Source: Sphingobacterium paludis (lineage in GTDB: Bacteria; Bacteroidota; Bacteroidia; Sphingobacteriales; Sphingobacteriaceae). Taken from it: a DNA stretch of 64,000 bases. A model generated the notes under the pieces. That model made no database searches, was not told where the DNA came from, and saw only the letters and a list, made by a program, of their open reading frames with translations. The position numbers and the translations under genes were made by a program. Location: assembly GCF_004364125.1 (NCBI RefSeq), contig NZ_SNZV01000005.1:372001-436000 (forward strand), in the 5' to 3' direction. This document shows positions 48,580-57,021 of this stretch, piece after piece. How positions within the stretch are numbered: position 1 is the first letter of the stretch; each line of letters opens with the position of its first letter.

Positions 48580-50746
48580 AAGCAGGATACTATGGAAAAT
48601 TGGCGGCGCGATCCTCTGGATAGCAATGGCACATCTTGCTCAGGCACAGCTACAATGGACACCTGACGGGATGGGTTACTATAGCTTTTCCGAAAAGGGC
48701 ATCGATATAATCAATGCTGTGAACCCCGATAAAACTATCACGTTGCTGAACGCCACAGAACTGCGTCCGGCTGGTGCAGCCTATGGACTTGATGTGCAAA
48801 GCTTCCAAGTGTCGCCCGACGGAAATAGCCTCTTACTTTTCGCTAACACGGCACGCGTATGGCGCGAAAACACCCGCGGCGACTATTGGATATTTGACAA
48901 GGCTTCCAAGAAACTTACTCAGCTTGGCAAGGGCCTTCCCGAATCCTCGCTCATGTTTGCGAAGTTTTCGCCCGACGGCGCCCGCGTAGCCTATGTCGCT
49001 AAACATAACATTTACATCGAGAACCTATCGGATAATACGTACAAAGCCATCACCGAAGATGGCACCGACCGCATCATCAATGGAACGTTTGACTGGGCCT
49101 ATGAAGAAGAATTTGGCACAAAAGATGGCTTTCGCTGGTCGCCGGATGGATCCAAAATTGCCTTTTGGAAACAAGATGCGCGCGGTACGCGAAATTTTCT
49201 GATGATAAACAATACAGACAGCTTATATGCGTTCACGGTTCCCGTAGAATATCCGAAAGTCGGACTTCCACCCTCGCCGACCAGCATTTGGGTTTATGAC
49301 TTGGCGAAGCAACAAACCAGAAAAGTGGATGATCTATTGACGGCTAAAGATGGCTACATTCCGCGGATGGAGTGGCTCACTGACTCGAAGGGTGTGATTT
49401 TGCAGACATTGAACAGAAAGCAAAATGAGAGCAAAATTGTGATCTCCGACGCACAAACGGGAAAAGGCAAAGCTATCCATACCGAAACCGATAAGGCCTG
49501 GATCGATATTAAATCACGCTGGAACGACGGCGATCCTGCTGGTTGGGATTGGATAAACGGCGGCAAAGAATTTATATGGGTATCGGAAAAAGGCGGCTGG
49601 CGACAGATATACGGTATTGATCTAAACGGAAAAGAGAGGCTAATCACGAAAGATCCTTTTGATATTATCCAGATCGACTTCATCGATCCAAAGACACAGA
49701 CCATTTACTTTTCGGCTTCACCTGGAGACGCGACGCAAAAGCATTTATATCGCGTGAACCTTCGAGGCGGTAAGTCTACCCGCGTAACGCCCGCAAGCTT
49801 AAAGGGAACCAACGCCTACCACATCTCGCCGAATGGTGAAATAGCTCTTTTCCAAACCAGCAGTACCACCTACCGGGCAAGTACGGCGGTCGTATCGCTG
49901 CCTGCACATAAAGAGCTACGCCCGGCAAAAAACACGGAAAAACAATCGCCTCAACATCCGCAGCCTGAATTTTTCCAGGTAACCACGGAAGATGGTGTGA
50001 CGTTGGATGGCTGGGTGGTTAAGCCTTCTCAGTTCGATGCGTCGAAAAAATATCCGGTGGTATTTTACGTATATGGTGAACCGGCTTCGCAAACGGTGAC
50101 AGACAATTTCAACACGGGTAAAAATAGATTATATAGGGGCGATATGGCTGCAGACGGCTATGTATACGTCTCGTTGGAAAATCGTGGTGCTCCTGCACCA
50201 AAAGGTCGGGAATGGCGTAAGTCTATTTATAGAAACATTGGTATACTCAATATTCGAGATCAGGCGATGGGTGCGAAAGAGGTGTTCAAATGGGGATTTA
50301 TCGATACCGCTCGCGTAGCCGTGTGGGGTTGGTCAGGTGGCGGAGCCTCTACACTAAACTTATTGGGGCAATATCCAGGGATCTATAAAACCGGAATTTC
50401 CATTGCTCCGGTCACCAATCAACTGCTTTACGACAATATCTATCAAGAGCGATACATGGGATTGCCACAGGAAAATGGAGAAGATTTTATGAAGGGGTCT
50501 GCACTGACCTATGCAAAAAACGTGACAGGGAATTTGCTACTGGTACACGGCACGGGCGACGATAATGTGCATTACCAGAACGCGGAAGTTTACATCAATG
50601 AATTGATCAAGTATAATATCCCTTTTCAAATGATGTCGTATCCAAATCGAAGCCACGCGATCAGCGAGGGCGAAGGAACATCAGAACATCTTGCAGAGCT
50701 GTATACACGCTTTCTCAAGGAACACTGTCCGCCAGGAGCAAAATAA
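48569..50746 (+). CDS. S9 family prolyl peptidase (dipeptidyl peptidase IV type)
   Basis: From ATG at 48569 (MFLKSRILWKIGGAILW) the product is 725 residues with a signal peptide ending in AQAQ. The frame opens at 48548, but that start would extend the signal oddly. An eight-bladed DPPIV propeller (residues 40-460) precedes the alpha/beta-hydrolase domain with Ser in WGWSGGGAST, Asp in GTGDDNVHYQ and His in NRSHAISEG. It cleaves X-Pro dipeptides in the periplasm or outside. It overlaps the aminopeptidase P gene, so both act in breakdown of Pro-rich peptides. Confidence 0.94.
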   Translation: MFLKSRILWKIGGAILWIAMAHLAQAQLQWTPDGMGYYSFSEKGIDIINAVNPDKTITLLNATELRPAGAAYGLDVQSFQVSPDGNSLLLFANTARVWRENTRGDYWIFDKASKKLTQLGKGLPESSLMFAKFSPDGARVAYVAKHNIYIENLSDNTYKAITEDGTDRIINGTFDWAYEEEFGTKDGFRWSPDGSKIAFWKQDARGTRNFLMINNTDSLYAFTVPVEYPKVGLPPSPTSIWVYDLAKQQTRKVDDLLTAKDGYIPRMEWLTDSKGVILQTLNRKQNESKIVISDAQTGKGKAIHTETDKAWIDIKSRWNDGDPAGWDWINGGKEFIWVSEKGGWRQIYGIDLNGKERLITKDPFDIIQIDFIDPKTQTIYFSASPGDATQKHLYRVNLRGGKSTRVTPASLKGTNAYHISPNGEIALFQTSSTTYRASTAVVSLPAHKELRPAKNTEKQSPQHPQPEFFQVTTEDGVTLDGWVVKPSQFDASKKYPVVFYVYGEPASQTVTDNFNTGKNRLYRGDMAADGYVYVSLENRGAPAPKGREWRKSIYRNIGILNIRDQAMGAKEVFKWGFIDTARVAVWGWSGGGASTLNLLGQYPGIYKTGISIAPVTNQLLYDNIYQERYMGLPQENGEDFMKGSALTYAKNVTGNLLLVHGTGDDNVHYQNAEVYINELIKYNIPFQMMSYPNRSHAISEGEGTSEHLAELYTRFLKEHCPPGAK

Positions 50747-50763
50747 TAACATAAGTTTTTTTT

Positions 50764-51180
50764 CGCTTTGTCCAACACAAGTCCCTTACGCCGCATGCCG
50801 CGGCAGGGCACTATTTTTGTGCCTTTTTACAGATTTCTTTTTCCGCTTTGTCCAACACAAGACCTTTCAGTCCTTGCCAGGACAGGGCTTTCCTTTTTTT
50901 TCTAAAAAAAGGAAACAAAAAAATCGTCGCTGAATTTTTGTTGCATCCTTGCGGGACATTGCGAAGGCAAATAACTACAGACGCAACAAAAATGAGGCGA
51001 CATGTCGTTTAAGAATGGTTAGAAGCGATAAATTGAAAAACAGCGAGTGTTCCCACCGCATGCCGCGGCAGGGCATCACTTTTGTAGGCAAAAGTAGCAA
51101 AAGCCCGTCGCTGGAAACCTTTGCAGGGATGGGTTCTGCATGGGCAAGTTTCTACATATCGCAAAGCTTTCGATGAGACA
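50764..51180. repeat. Intergenic repeat cluster (CGCTTTGTCC... and CCGCATGCC... units)
   Basis: The stretch after the S9 peptidase has no credible gene but several repeated words. CGCTTTGTCCAACACAAG occurs at 50764 and 50844. CCGCATGCCGCGGCAGGGCA occurs at 50791 and 51056, and the related CCTTGCCAGGACAGGGC follows at 50873. ACATGTCG-TTAA occurs near 50999 and 51178. They look like partial copies of a dispersed intergenic element. A TTTTTTTCTAAAAAAAG hairpin is also present. Confidence 0.7.
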
Positions 51181-51260
51181 TGTCGATTAATAAAGGAAGG
51201 TGCAATTGAGCATAAAAAAGTGAAAAATTAAGAAGTAATAAAATTCTCAAACATTACCAT

Positions 51261-51347
51261 TTCTACATACTAAGTACTATCTACTAAAGTCTAATTCGCA
51301 CTACGCAATTCTACATACTAAGTACTATCATCTATCTACTAAAACCT
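51261..51347. repeat. Direct repeat of TTCTACATACTAAGTACTAT
   Basis: The 20-mer TTCTACATACTAAGTACTAT plus C occurs at 51261 and again at 51309. Both copies are followed by CTACTAAA and then a C/T-rich CTA. The two 39-48-base units lie within 140 bases of the DinB-fold gene start. The sequence is low-complexity and free of long ORFs. Confidence 0.75.
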
Positions 51348-51398
51348 ACATGAGTACAATTATTGTTAATATCTTTATGCTGTTTAAAACATCACGCT

Positions 51399-51929
51399 AT
51401 GGAAAACGAAAGAGAAAAGCGGGAGGTATGGATGCGCGGACCAGTTGCCCATGTGCCGGCCCTGCTCCAACCCGTCGCACATACACTGTTGCAAGTGCAG
51501 GAAGATACGGAAAAGTATATGCATGGCTTCTCGGAACAGAAGTTATGGATTCAGCCGGGAGGGGCCGCGTCTGTAGCCTTTCATCTGCAGCATATAGCCG
51601 GCGTCATTGATCGTATGTTCAGCTATGCGCACAATAAACCATTGACTGCGCTGCAGCTTGCCTACCTTAGTACCGAGGGAGAAAAGCAGCAAGGCATAAC
51701 GAAAGAATCGCTCTTACAAAACTGTGAAAAGGTGATCAACCATGCGATCACGCAACTCCAAGATATAGCTATCGAAGAACTGCACACAGCCCGTTATCTC
51801 GGCCGGAAACGTATTCCAACTACGCTAATCGGACTTATATTCCATGCAGCGGAACATAGCCAGCGTCATCTTGGTCAAATGCTTGTCACGATCAAATGGC
51901 TTAGCAGCGACGATGTTAAAACTTGTTAA
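51399..51929 (+). CDS. DinB-fold protein (DinB_2, putative metal-binding)
   Basis: From ATG at 51399 (MENEREKREVWMRG) the product is 176 residues; an earlier ATG at 51363 is less likely. The four-helix DinB fold is suggested by the His spread: HLQHIAGVIDRM and IFHAAEHSQRHLGQML. These would bind a divalent metal as in YfiT/DinB_2 proteins, often thiol-dependent transferases. It is unrelated to the polymerase called dinB. The function is unknown. It is followed at 51996 by the first copy of the leader-hairpin element. Confidence 0.78.
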   Translation: MENEREKREVWMRGPVAHVPALLQPVAHTLLQVQEDTEKYMHGFSEQKLWIQPGGAASVAFHLQHIAGVIDRMFSYAHNKPLTALQLAYLSTEGEKQQGITKESLLQNCEKVINHAITQLQDIAIEELHTARYLGRKRIPTTLIGLIFHAAEHSQRHLGQMLVTIKWLSSDDVKTC

Positions 51930-51995
51930 ACAAGTTCACCGTATATACCAATACGGCAAGCGGTTCGTTTTTTTATTAACAACAGAAAAAAACAC

Positions 51996-52059
51996 TTCAT
52001 AGGTTAGTTTATAATTGGTTAGTTTGAAAAACCTGAGATTCCCCATCTCAGGTTTTTTT
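51996..52059 (+). repeat. Leader-hairpin element, copy 1
   Basis: TTCATAGGTTAGTTTATAAT then TGGTTAGTTTGAAAA precedes a hairpin AACCTGAGAT-TCCCC-ATCTCAGGTT with a T-run. It lies 66 bases after the DinB-fold gene and 160 bases before aguB. Two related copies are at 55510 and 55841. The hairpin could act as a terminator for the upstream gene. Confidence 0.7.
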
Positions 52060-52219
52060 GATCAAGTGATCGAAGTGACGGTGATACATAATTCGAAAAT
52101 TTAGCGCACCAGCTTTCCATCTTTTTTTACTTTCTGACTACTTTAATTCAGGAAAGATTTAAGTTCGGAATTGTTATCTTTGCGCTTTAAATTAAGGCAT
52201 TTAAAACGAGGATTGAGTA

Positions 52220-53095
52220 ATGAGAAATGTAAAAGTCGGTGTTGTGCAGATGAGCTGTACAGCGAACAAACAAGAGAATCTGGATAAGGCCATTGTAAAA
52301 GTACGGGAAGCGGCTGCTAAAGGCGCACAAATTGTATGTTTGCAAGAGCTTTTCACTTCTTTGTATTTCTGCGATGTGGAAGATTACGATAATTTTGAAT
52401 TGGCCGAAGCTATCCCCGGCCCTTCTACGGATGCTTTGTCTGCGGTAGCAAAGGAGCTTGGTGTGGTTATCATCGCGTCATTATTCGAGAAACGCACGGA
52501 AGGCCTTTACCACAATACTACCGCTGTGCTGGATGCTGATGGCGCTTACCTCGGCAAATACCGGAAAATGCACATTCCTGATGATCCTGCGTTTTATGAA
52601 AAATTTTATTTCACACCTGGCGATTTGGGCTATAAAATATTTAAAACCAAATTTGGTAAAATTGGCGTCTTGATCTGTTGGGACCAATGGTATCCGGAAG
52701 CTTCACGCATTACTGCCTTAATGGGCGCGGAGATCTTATTCTACCCGACGGCAATAGGCTGGGCTACAGATCAGGATGAAGAAACAAACAGCGACCAATA
52801 CAACGCATGGCAAACTATCCAGCGCTCGCATGCTGTAGCCAATGGGGTGCCTGTTGTATCCGTTAACCGGGTAGGCTTCGAGCAAGATGGTGCGATGAAA
52901 TTTTGGGGCGGTAGTTTTGTAACCAACGGTCAAGGTAAAATTTTGTATCTGGCCTCGCACGATAAGGAAGAAACCGAGGTGATTGATCTGGATTTGAGCC
53001 AAGCGGATTATTTTCGCAAACACTGGCCATTCCTGCGCGACCGCCGTATCGAAACCTATTCGCCGATCACCAAAAGATTTATAGACGAGGATTAA
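52220..53095 (+). CDS. aguB: N-carbamoylputrescine amidase
   Basis: The 291-residue nitrilase-superfamily protein has the Glu-Lys-Cys triad in VCLQELFTSLYF, KYRKMHIPDD and LICWDQWYPE. The specific motif TAIGWATDQDEETN agrees with the carbamoylputrescine amidase subgroup. It hydrolyses N-carbamoylputrescine to putrescine, CO2 and ammonia. The agmatine deiminase gene follows 68 bases later in the same direction, completing the agmatine route. Confidence 0.93.
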   Translation: MRNVKVGVVQMSCTANKQENLDKAIVKVREAAAKGAQIVCLQELFTSLYFCDVEDYDNFELAEAIPGPSTDALSAVAKELGVVIIASLFEKRTEGLYHNTTAVLDADGAYLGKYRKMHIPDDPAFYEKFYFTPGDLGYKIFKTKFGKIGVLICWDQWYPEASRITALMGAEILFYPTAIGWATDQDEETNSDQYNAWQTIQRSHAVANGVPVVSVNRVGFEQDGAMKFWGGSFVTNGQGKILYLASHDKEETEVIDLDLSQADYFRKHWPFLRDRRIETYSPITKRFIDED

Positions 53096-53163
53096 CAGCA
53101 TGTATCATATTGGCCGTTTTCATGTTTGGATAAGGAAGCAGGAGAACGGTCTTACTATTTTTT

Positions 53164-54237
53164 ATGTCACAACAACAACAAAACTTCCGACCGGACATGT
53201 TTAACAACTCGCCTAAAAAACAAGGTTTTTCTTTTCCGGCGGAATGGGCGCCACAGGAAGCGATGTGGCTGAGCTGGCCGCACAAAGAAGCATCGTGGCC
53301 AGGCAAGTTAGACCGCATTTTTGCACCTTATAGCGCATTTATAAAAGCCGTGGCCGACGGCCAGAAAGTGCGTATCAATGTAGCCGATGAAGAGATGAAG
53401 CAATTTGCATTGGGGCATTTGCAGCAAGCTGGCGCCAATTTGGATAATATCAGCTTTCATTTTAATCCCACGAACGACGCTTGGTGTCGTGACCACGGAC
53501 CAGCCTTCTTGCTGAGCGAGGATGGGCTGACGAAAGCCGTTGTCGACTGGGGATACAACGCTTGGGGCGGAAAATACCCCCCCTATGATCTGGATGATGT
53601 CATTCCGACGCGTATCGCCGAGGCCTTTGGTTTACCTCTTTTTACGTCAGACATTGTCATGGAGGGAGGATCAGTTGAGTTCAACGGTGCAGGCACGGTA
53701 TTGACAACGACCGCCTGTCTATTAAACGAAAACAGAAATCCGCATTTAACGAAAGAACAGATTGAGACCTACCTCAAAGAGTTTTACGGGCAAGAGCAGG
53801 TGCTCTGGCTTGGAGACGGTATCGTAGGTGACGACACCGATGGCCATATCGATGACATTACCCGCTTTGTAAGCAGGGATACCGTTATCACGGTTGTAGA
53901 GGAAAATCCGGAAGATGAAAACTACAGCATCCTGCAAGAAAATTTACAGCAACTCAAGGAGCTGCGCTTGCTTGATGGCTCATCACTCCAGATTGTTGAA
54001 ATACCTATGCCCGCGCCGGTCATTTATGAAGACACGCGCTTACCGGCATCGTATGCTAATTTCTATATCGCCAATGAGGTTGTCGTGGTTCCTGTTTTTA
54101 ACGACCCGAATGACCAACGCGCACTTGACATTATCCAATCCTGCTTCCCCACCCGCAAGGTGATCGGTATTGACTCGGTAGATATTATATGGGGCCTAGG
54201 TAGTTTCCATTGTTTAAGTCAGCAAGAGCCAGCCTAA
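53164..54237 (+). CDS. aguA: Agmatine deiminase
   Basis: The 357-residue protein is of the PAD_porph family. FPAEWAPQEAMWLSWPHKEA at the N-terminus, WCRDHGPAFL, GDDTDGHIDDITRFV and the catalytic Cys350 in LGSFHCLSQQ (usually GGGxIHC) are visible. It converts agmatine to N-carbamoylputrescine in the cytoplasm. It follows aguB. Arginine decarboxylase, the preceding step, is not in the window. Confidence 0.95.
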   Translation: MSQQQQNFRPDMFNNSPKKQGFSFPAEWAPQEAMWLSWPHKEASWPGKLDRIFAPYSAFIKAVADGQKVRINVADEEMKQFALGHLQQAGANLDNISFHFNPTNDAWCRDHGPAFLLSEDGLTKAVVDWGYNAWGGKYPPYDLDDVIPTRIAEAFGLPLFTSDIVMEGGSVEFNGAGTVLTTTACLLNENRNPHLTKEQIETYLKEFYGQEQVLWLGDGIVGDDTDGHIDDITRFVSRDTVITVVEENPEDENYSILQENLQQLKELRLLDGSSLQIVEIPMPAPVIYEDTRLPASYANFYIANEVVVVPVFNDPNDQRALDIIQSCFPTRKVIGIDSVDIIWGLGSFHCLSQQEPA

Positions 54238-54256
54238 ACGTCTGCTGGTATCCAGT

Positions 54257-54299
54257 AATCCATCGGGGGAATCGTTTAAAACGGTTCCCCCGATGGATT
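54257..54299 (+). terminator. Long hairpin after aguA
   Basis: AATCCATCGGGGGAA and TTCCCCCGATGGATT form a 15-bp stem that extends through CGTT/AACG with one mismatch. There is no clear U-run, so it may stabilise the 3' end rather than terminate on its own. Confidence 0.65.
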
Positions 54300-54408
54300 G
54301 TCAGCATAATGGTCTAGCATCCGTTGCACAATAATGCCCTACTGCTAAATACAAAGATTGAACTTTTAGCGTATAATGTGGTTTTATAGATATAAAAAAC
54401 TTTTGATT

Positions 54409-54621
54409 ATGCAGCTACAAGACATTCAAGTAAACGACACAACCGTCTCTCAAGAAGATAGCACCCCGCGGGTCTCATTCAATATTGACATTACCCTGGT
54501 ATGCTCCGGCGATCTGGAAGCGTATAAAGTAAATGGCAACCTAGACACCACATCGCTCAAAGATGCCGCACTCAAACTATTACAGAACAAGCTGAATGGA
54601 ATTGACGACGTAGCTAAGTAG
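54409..54621 (+). CDS. Small conserved-looking protein, unknown function
   Basis: From ATG at 54409 (MQLQDIQVND) the product is 70 residues, cytoplasmic, strand-rich and acidic, ending KLLQNKLNGIDDVAK. An ATG 33 bases earlier is possible. No family is recognised. It lies 55 bases before the DUF4230 gene in the same direction. Confidence 0.55.
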   Translation: MQLQDIQVNDTTVSQEDSTPRVSFNIDITLVCSGDLEAYKVNGNLDTTSLKDAALKLLQNKLNGIDDVAK

Positions 54622-54676
54622 CTACACTTTAGCAATAGATTTTCCAGATTGGAATACAATTTGACAAGTTTGCAGC

Positions 54677-55237
54677 ATGAAGAAATTTTTAATTGTTGTC
54701 TTTATTATCGGGCTTATAGGTGTGATAGCCTGGTTGGTTTACTCGAAATATGGCCAAAGGCCTACAACGGAGACCACCCATCAAATACTTGTGGAGCGCA
54801 TTGAGGCCATGGGTAAGCTGGAGCTGGTAAAATACCGCTTGAGTGATGTTATTGAGCACAAAGCTATTAGCACGTTCCTACCTGATGCTAGTGTATTGCT
54901 AATCGTGAAAGCTGACGCGGTAGGCTGTGTGGATCTAACCAAGCTTGATCCAAACAAAATTAGCGTCCATGGAGATTCTGTCTCGATACAACTGCCTAAA
55001 CCAGAAGTTTGCTATGTCAAGATTGATCATAAGGCTTCACGCGTATACGACACGAAGATGGCTTTTTTCCGCGAAGCCACTTTGGTGGATGAGGCATTTA
55101 AAAGCGCAGAAAGTCAAGTCGCTAAGGAGGTGGCAAAATCAGATATAATCCAGCAAACAAAAACCAATGCCAGCCATGTATTCAAACCTTTTTTAGAGGC
55201 TTTGGGATTCAAGAAGATAAATCTTGCTTTTGATTAG
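54677..55237 (+). CDS. DUF4230 domain protein, membrane-anchored
   Basis: The 186-residue protein has one N-terminal membrane segment (FLIVVFIIGLIGVIAWLVYS) followed by the DUF4230 domain. GKLELVKYRLSDVIEHK, LLIVKADAVGCVDLTKLD and VSIQLPKPEVCYVKIDH are its conserved stretches. The bulk probably faces the periplasm. The function of this family is unknown. Confidence 0.82.
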   Translation: MKKFLIVVFIIGLIGVIAWLVYSKYGQRPTTETTHQILVERIEAMGKLELVKYRLSDVIEHKAISTFLPDASVLLIVKADAVGCVDLTKLDPNKISVHGDSVSIQLPKPEVCYVKIDHKASRVYDTKMAFFREATLVDEAFKSAESQVAKEVAKSDIIQQTKTNASHVFKPFLEALGFKKINLAFD

Positions 55238-55509
55238 GTAGGCATTACATACTGGCTACAATGGTCAGCCCAGCGTACAGCGTAATTTGGAATGATTATC
55301 TTGCGCGCTATATTGTTTACAGGTAGCGTGAGCTGGATAGCGATACAAAGACAACATTACTTGGTACTGGATGGGCTGCGTGGCTTAGTGCTTACAACAG
55401 CGAAACTGAAGAAGCCGTGTCATTTGATCGCCTACCGTACGAAGCATTTGTTTTGCGAAATACATACTAAAATATGGGGTGCAGCGTTTATATAGTATAC
55501 GATTTAAAT

Positions 55510-55569
55510 TTCATAATAAGTTCATAATTAGTTTGATAAATCCTGTAGTCCCAGCTACAGGATTTTTTA
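55510..55569 (+). repeat. Leader-hairpin element, copy 2
   Basis: TTCATAATAAGTTCATAATT then AGTTTGATAA precedes the hairpin AATCCTGTAG-TCCCAG-CTACAGGATT and a run of T. Compared with copies 1 and 3 the inner stem bases differ but still pair. Confidence 0.7.
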
Positions 55570-55670
55570 TCACGATACGTGCAACATTTGGGTGAGCAAA
55601 ACGTTAATAAGGTATGGAGATCATAGATTTAGTGTAGCTCAAGATGTAGAGTATAATCGGTGATCAAATA

Positions 55671-55699
55671 AAAGCCCGGCGAATACGCGCCGGGCTTTT
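55671..55699 (+). terminator. GC-rich terminator-like hairpin
   Basis: AAAGCCCGGCG and CGCCGGGCTTTT form a stem over a short AT-containing loop, with T after it. No gene ends directly before it, which suggests an untranslated transcript or a lost gene upstream. Confidence 0.65.
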
Positions 55700-55840
55700 G
55701 CATTTGTCATGTGTAATTCATGTCTAATGCCGGCCAGCAATGGGCAGCGGCTGGAAAAACGCAATATGAAATGTTAAAAAATGTAAAGAGATGTATTTAG
55801 ACATACTAGAACGATACGATCAGCGTTATAGTTGTATAAT

Positions 55841-55903
55841 TTCATAATTTAGGTTAATAATTGGTTTGGTAAAATCCTGAAGTTCCCCACTTCAGGATTT
55901 TCT
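55841..55903 (+). repeat. Leader-hairpin element, copy 3 (also terminator of the beta-lactamase gene)
   Basis: TTCATAATTTAGGTTAATAA then TTGGTTTGGTA precedes AAATCCTGAAGT-TCCCC-ACTTCAGGATTT. The end of the hairpin touches the stop codon of the convergent beta-lactamase gene, so on the minus strand it can end that transcript. Confidence 0.7.
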
Positions 55904-56814
55904 TATTTACGTTGATTCGTCGGCTGCACATAAAAATCATAGGTCATCCGCGCTATACGGGCAATGATCTCCTCGTTTACAGCCAACTCCTCTTTCGAGC
56001 GGCTCACAAACACAGAAATAAATAGAGGCTTGTTATCGGGAAGAAAAATTATACCGACGTCATGTGCAGCTTCCGTTATCCCCTCCTTGATTCCTGAATA
56101 GCCTGTTTTATGCGCTACAACCGTGTTTGCTGGCAAATCGCCTTTCAAGCGTTTCAGCCCAGTCTTTGTCCCTTTCATCACCGTCCATAAAAAGCTATGG
56201 CTTTCTGGAGACAATTCTTTTTTGTCATTGTAAAAATAGGTCTTTAGCAAGTTGTTGCATTCTTCCGCCGTGGTCCAGTTTTGGAATTGCGCCTCCCAGT
56301 TGCTCTGCATGGTTTTTTCATTGATTTTAATGGCTAAATTTTTCACGCCTTTCTCTTTGAAGAAAAGGTCGACCTGCTCGGGACCGCCCAGCAGTTTTAA
56401 AATCACGTCACAGGCAACGTTATCGCTTTGCGCTACCATATACGTTAGTAGTGTGGATAACGGAATCGTTGCTCCTTGTGGATAGTCATCTCGCAGCGGA
56501 CTCCAGATATTCGGTGTTAAATCTTCTTTCGAAACAGTAATGGGTTGATCCAGTTGGAAAGTCCCCTTATCAATTTCCGTGAGCATGGCTACCGCGATGT
56601 GAAATTTAAAGACGCTTTGCATAGGCAGCTTTTCTTCTGCATGAATTTGTACGATATCCCCGTGATGTCCCTCTTGTATAGCTACGGCAACAAAAGCCTT
56701 TTTGTCTTGAATAAAGGATGTGATCTGGTTTTCAAGACTTGTAGATTGACTATAGCCGGGCGACAGGGATAGGCTACTCAAAATCAATAAAATCAAAAAT
56801 TTACAAATGTTCAT
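55903..56814 (-). CDS. Class A beta-lactamase, subclass A2-like
   Basis: From ATG at 56814 (MNICKFLILLI) the product is 303 residues; an earlier ATG adds ten. A signal peptide ends near SPGYSQ. The active site has SVFK (Ser67/Lys70 in this numbering), the SDN motif in AQSDNVAC, a Glu in INEKTMQSNW (omega loop) and HKTGYSG. The long loops and the EGITEAAHDVGII stretch fit the Bacteroidota A2 group (CfxA/PER-like). It hydrolyses beta-lactams in the periplasm. Activity range cannot be read from sequence. Confidence 0.9.
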   Translation of the reverse strand: MNICKFLILLILSSLSLSPGYSQSTSLENQITSFIQDKKAFVAVAIQEGHHGDIVQIHAEEKLPMQSVFKFHIAVAMLTEIDKGTFQLDQPITVSKEDLTPNIWSPLRDDYPQGATIPLSTLLTYMVAQSDNVACDVILKLLGGPEQVDLFFKEKGVKNLAIKINEKTMQSNWEAQFQNWTTAEECNNLLKTYFYNDKKELSPESHSFLWTVMKGTKTGLKRLKGDLPANTVVAHKTGYSGIKEGITEAAHDVGIIFLPDNKPLFISVFVSRSKEELAVNEEIIARIARMTYDFYVQPTNQRK

Positions 56815-57021
56815 GTGCTGGGATTTTACAAGTCTAATATACACTTTTAGCAGGTTATGCCTGATTAAGATTTATTTCATTTTTTTCGCTACATGCAACA
56901 GTGCATAGGTTTAACCTTTCATCGTTGCAACGGGCTGTGCTGACAGGTTTGCTTTTTCCAACTCGGGTAGCTGCCTTAATGATATTCTCCATGACTTGTA
57001 ACAAAAGCTCGCGGATGCTAT

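Larger units (their letters stand above)
55238..55902. other. 665-bp gap holding two leader-hairpin copies and a terminator
   Basis: No convincing gene is present. A 67-codon frame at 55292 has no recognisable features and an odd composition. Copies 2 and 3 of the leader-hairpin element lie at 55510-55569 and 55841-55903, and a GC-rich hairpin at 55671-55699. The gap separates the DUF4230 gene from the convergent beta-lactamase gene. Confidence 0.6.

Noticed and set aside
51261..51347. CRISPR-like repeat
   Set aside because: Only two direct copies with no uniform spacer and no cas genes; a low-complexity duplication explains it.
55292..55495. 67-codon frame in the gap after the DUF4230 gene
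   Set aside because: Its start lies just past a gene end, composition is odd and nothing is recognisable; not supported as a gene.
56815..57021. Possible gene remnant between dnaE2 and the beta-lactamase gene
   Set aside because: A short helical-looking minus-strand frame exists but matches nothing I recognise and is too short to call.
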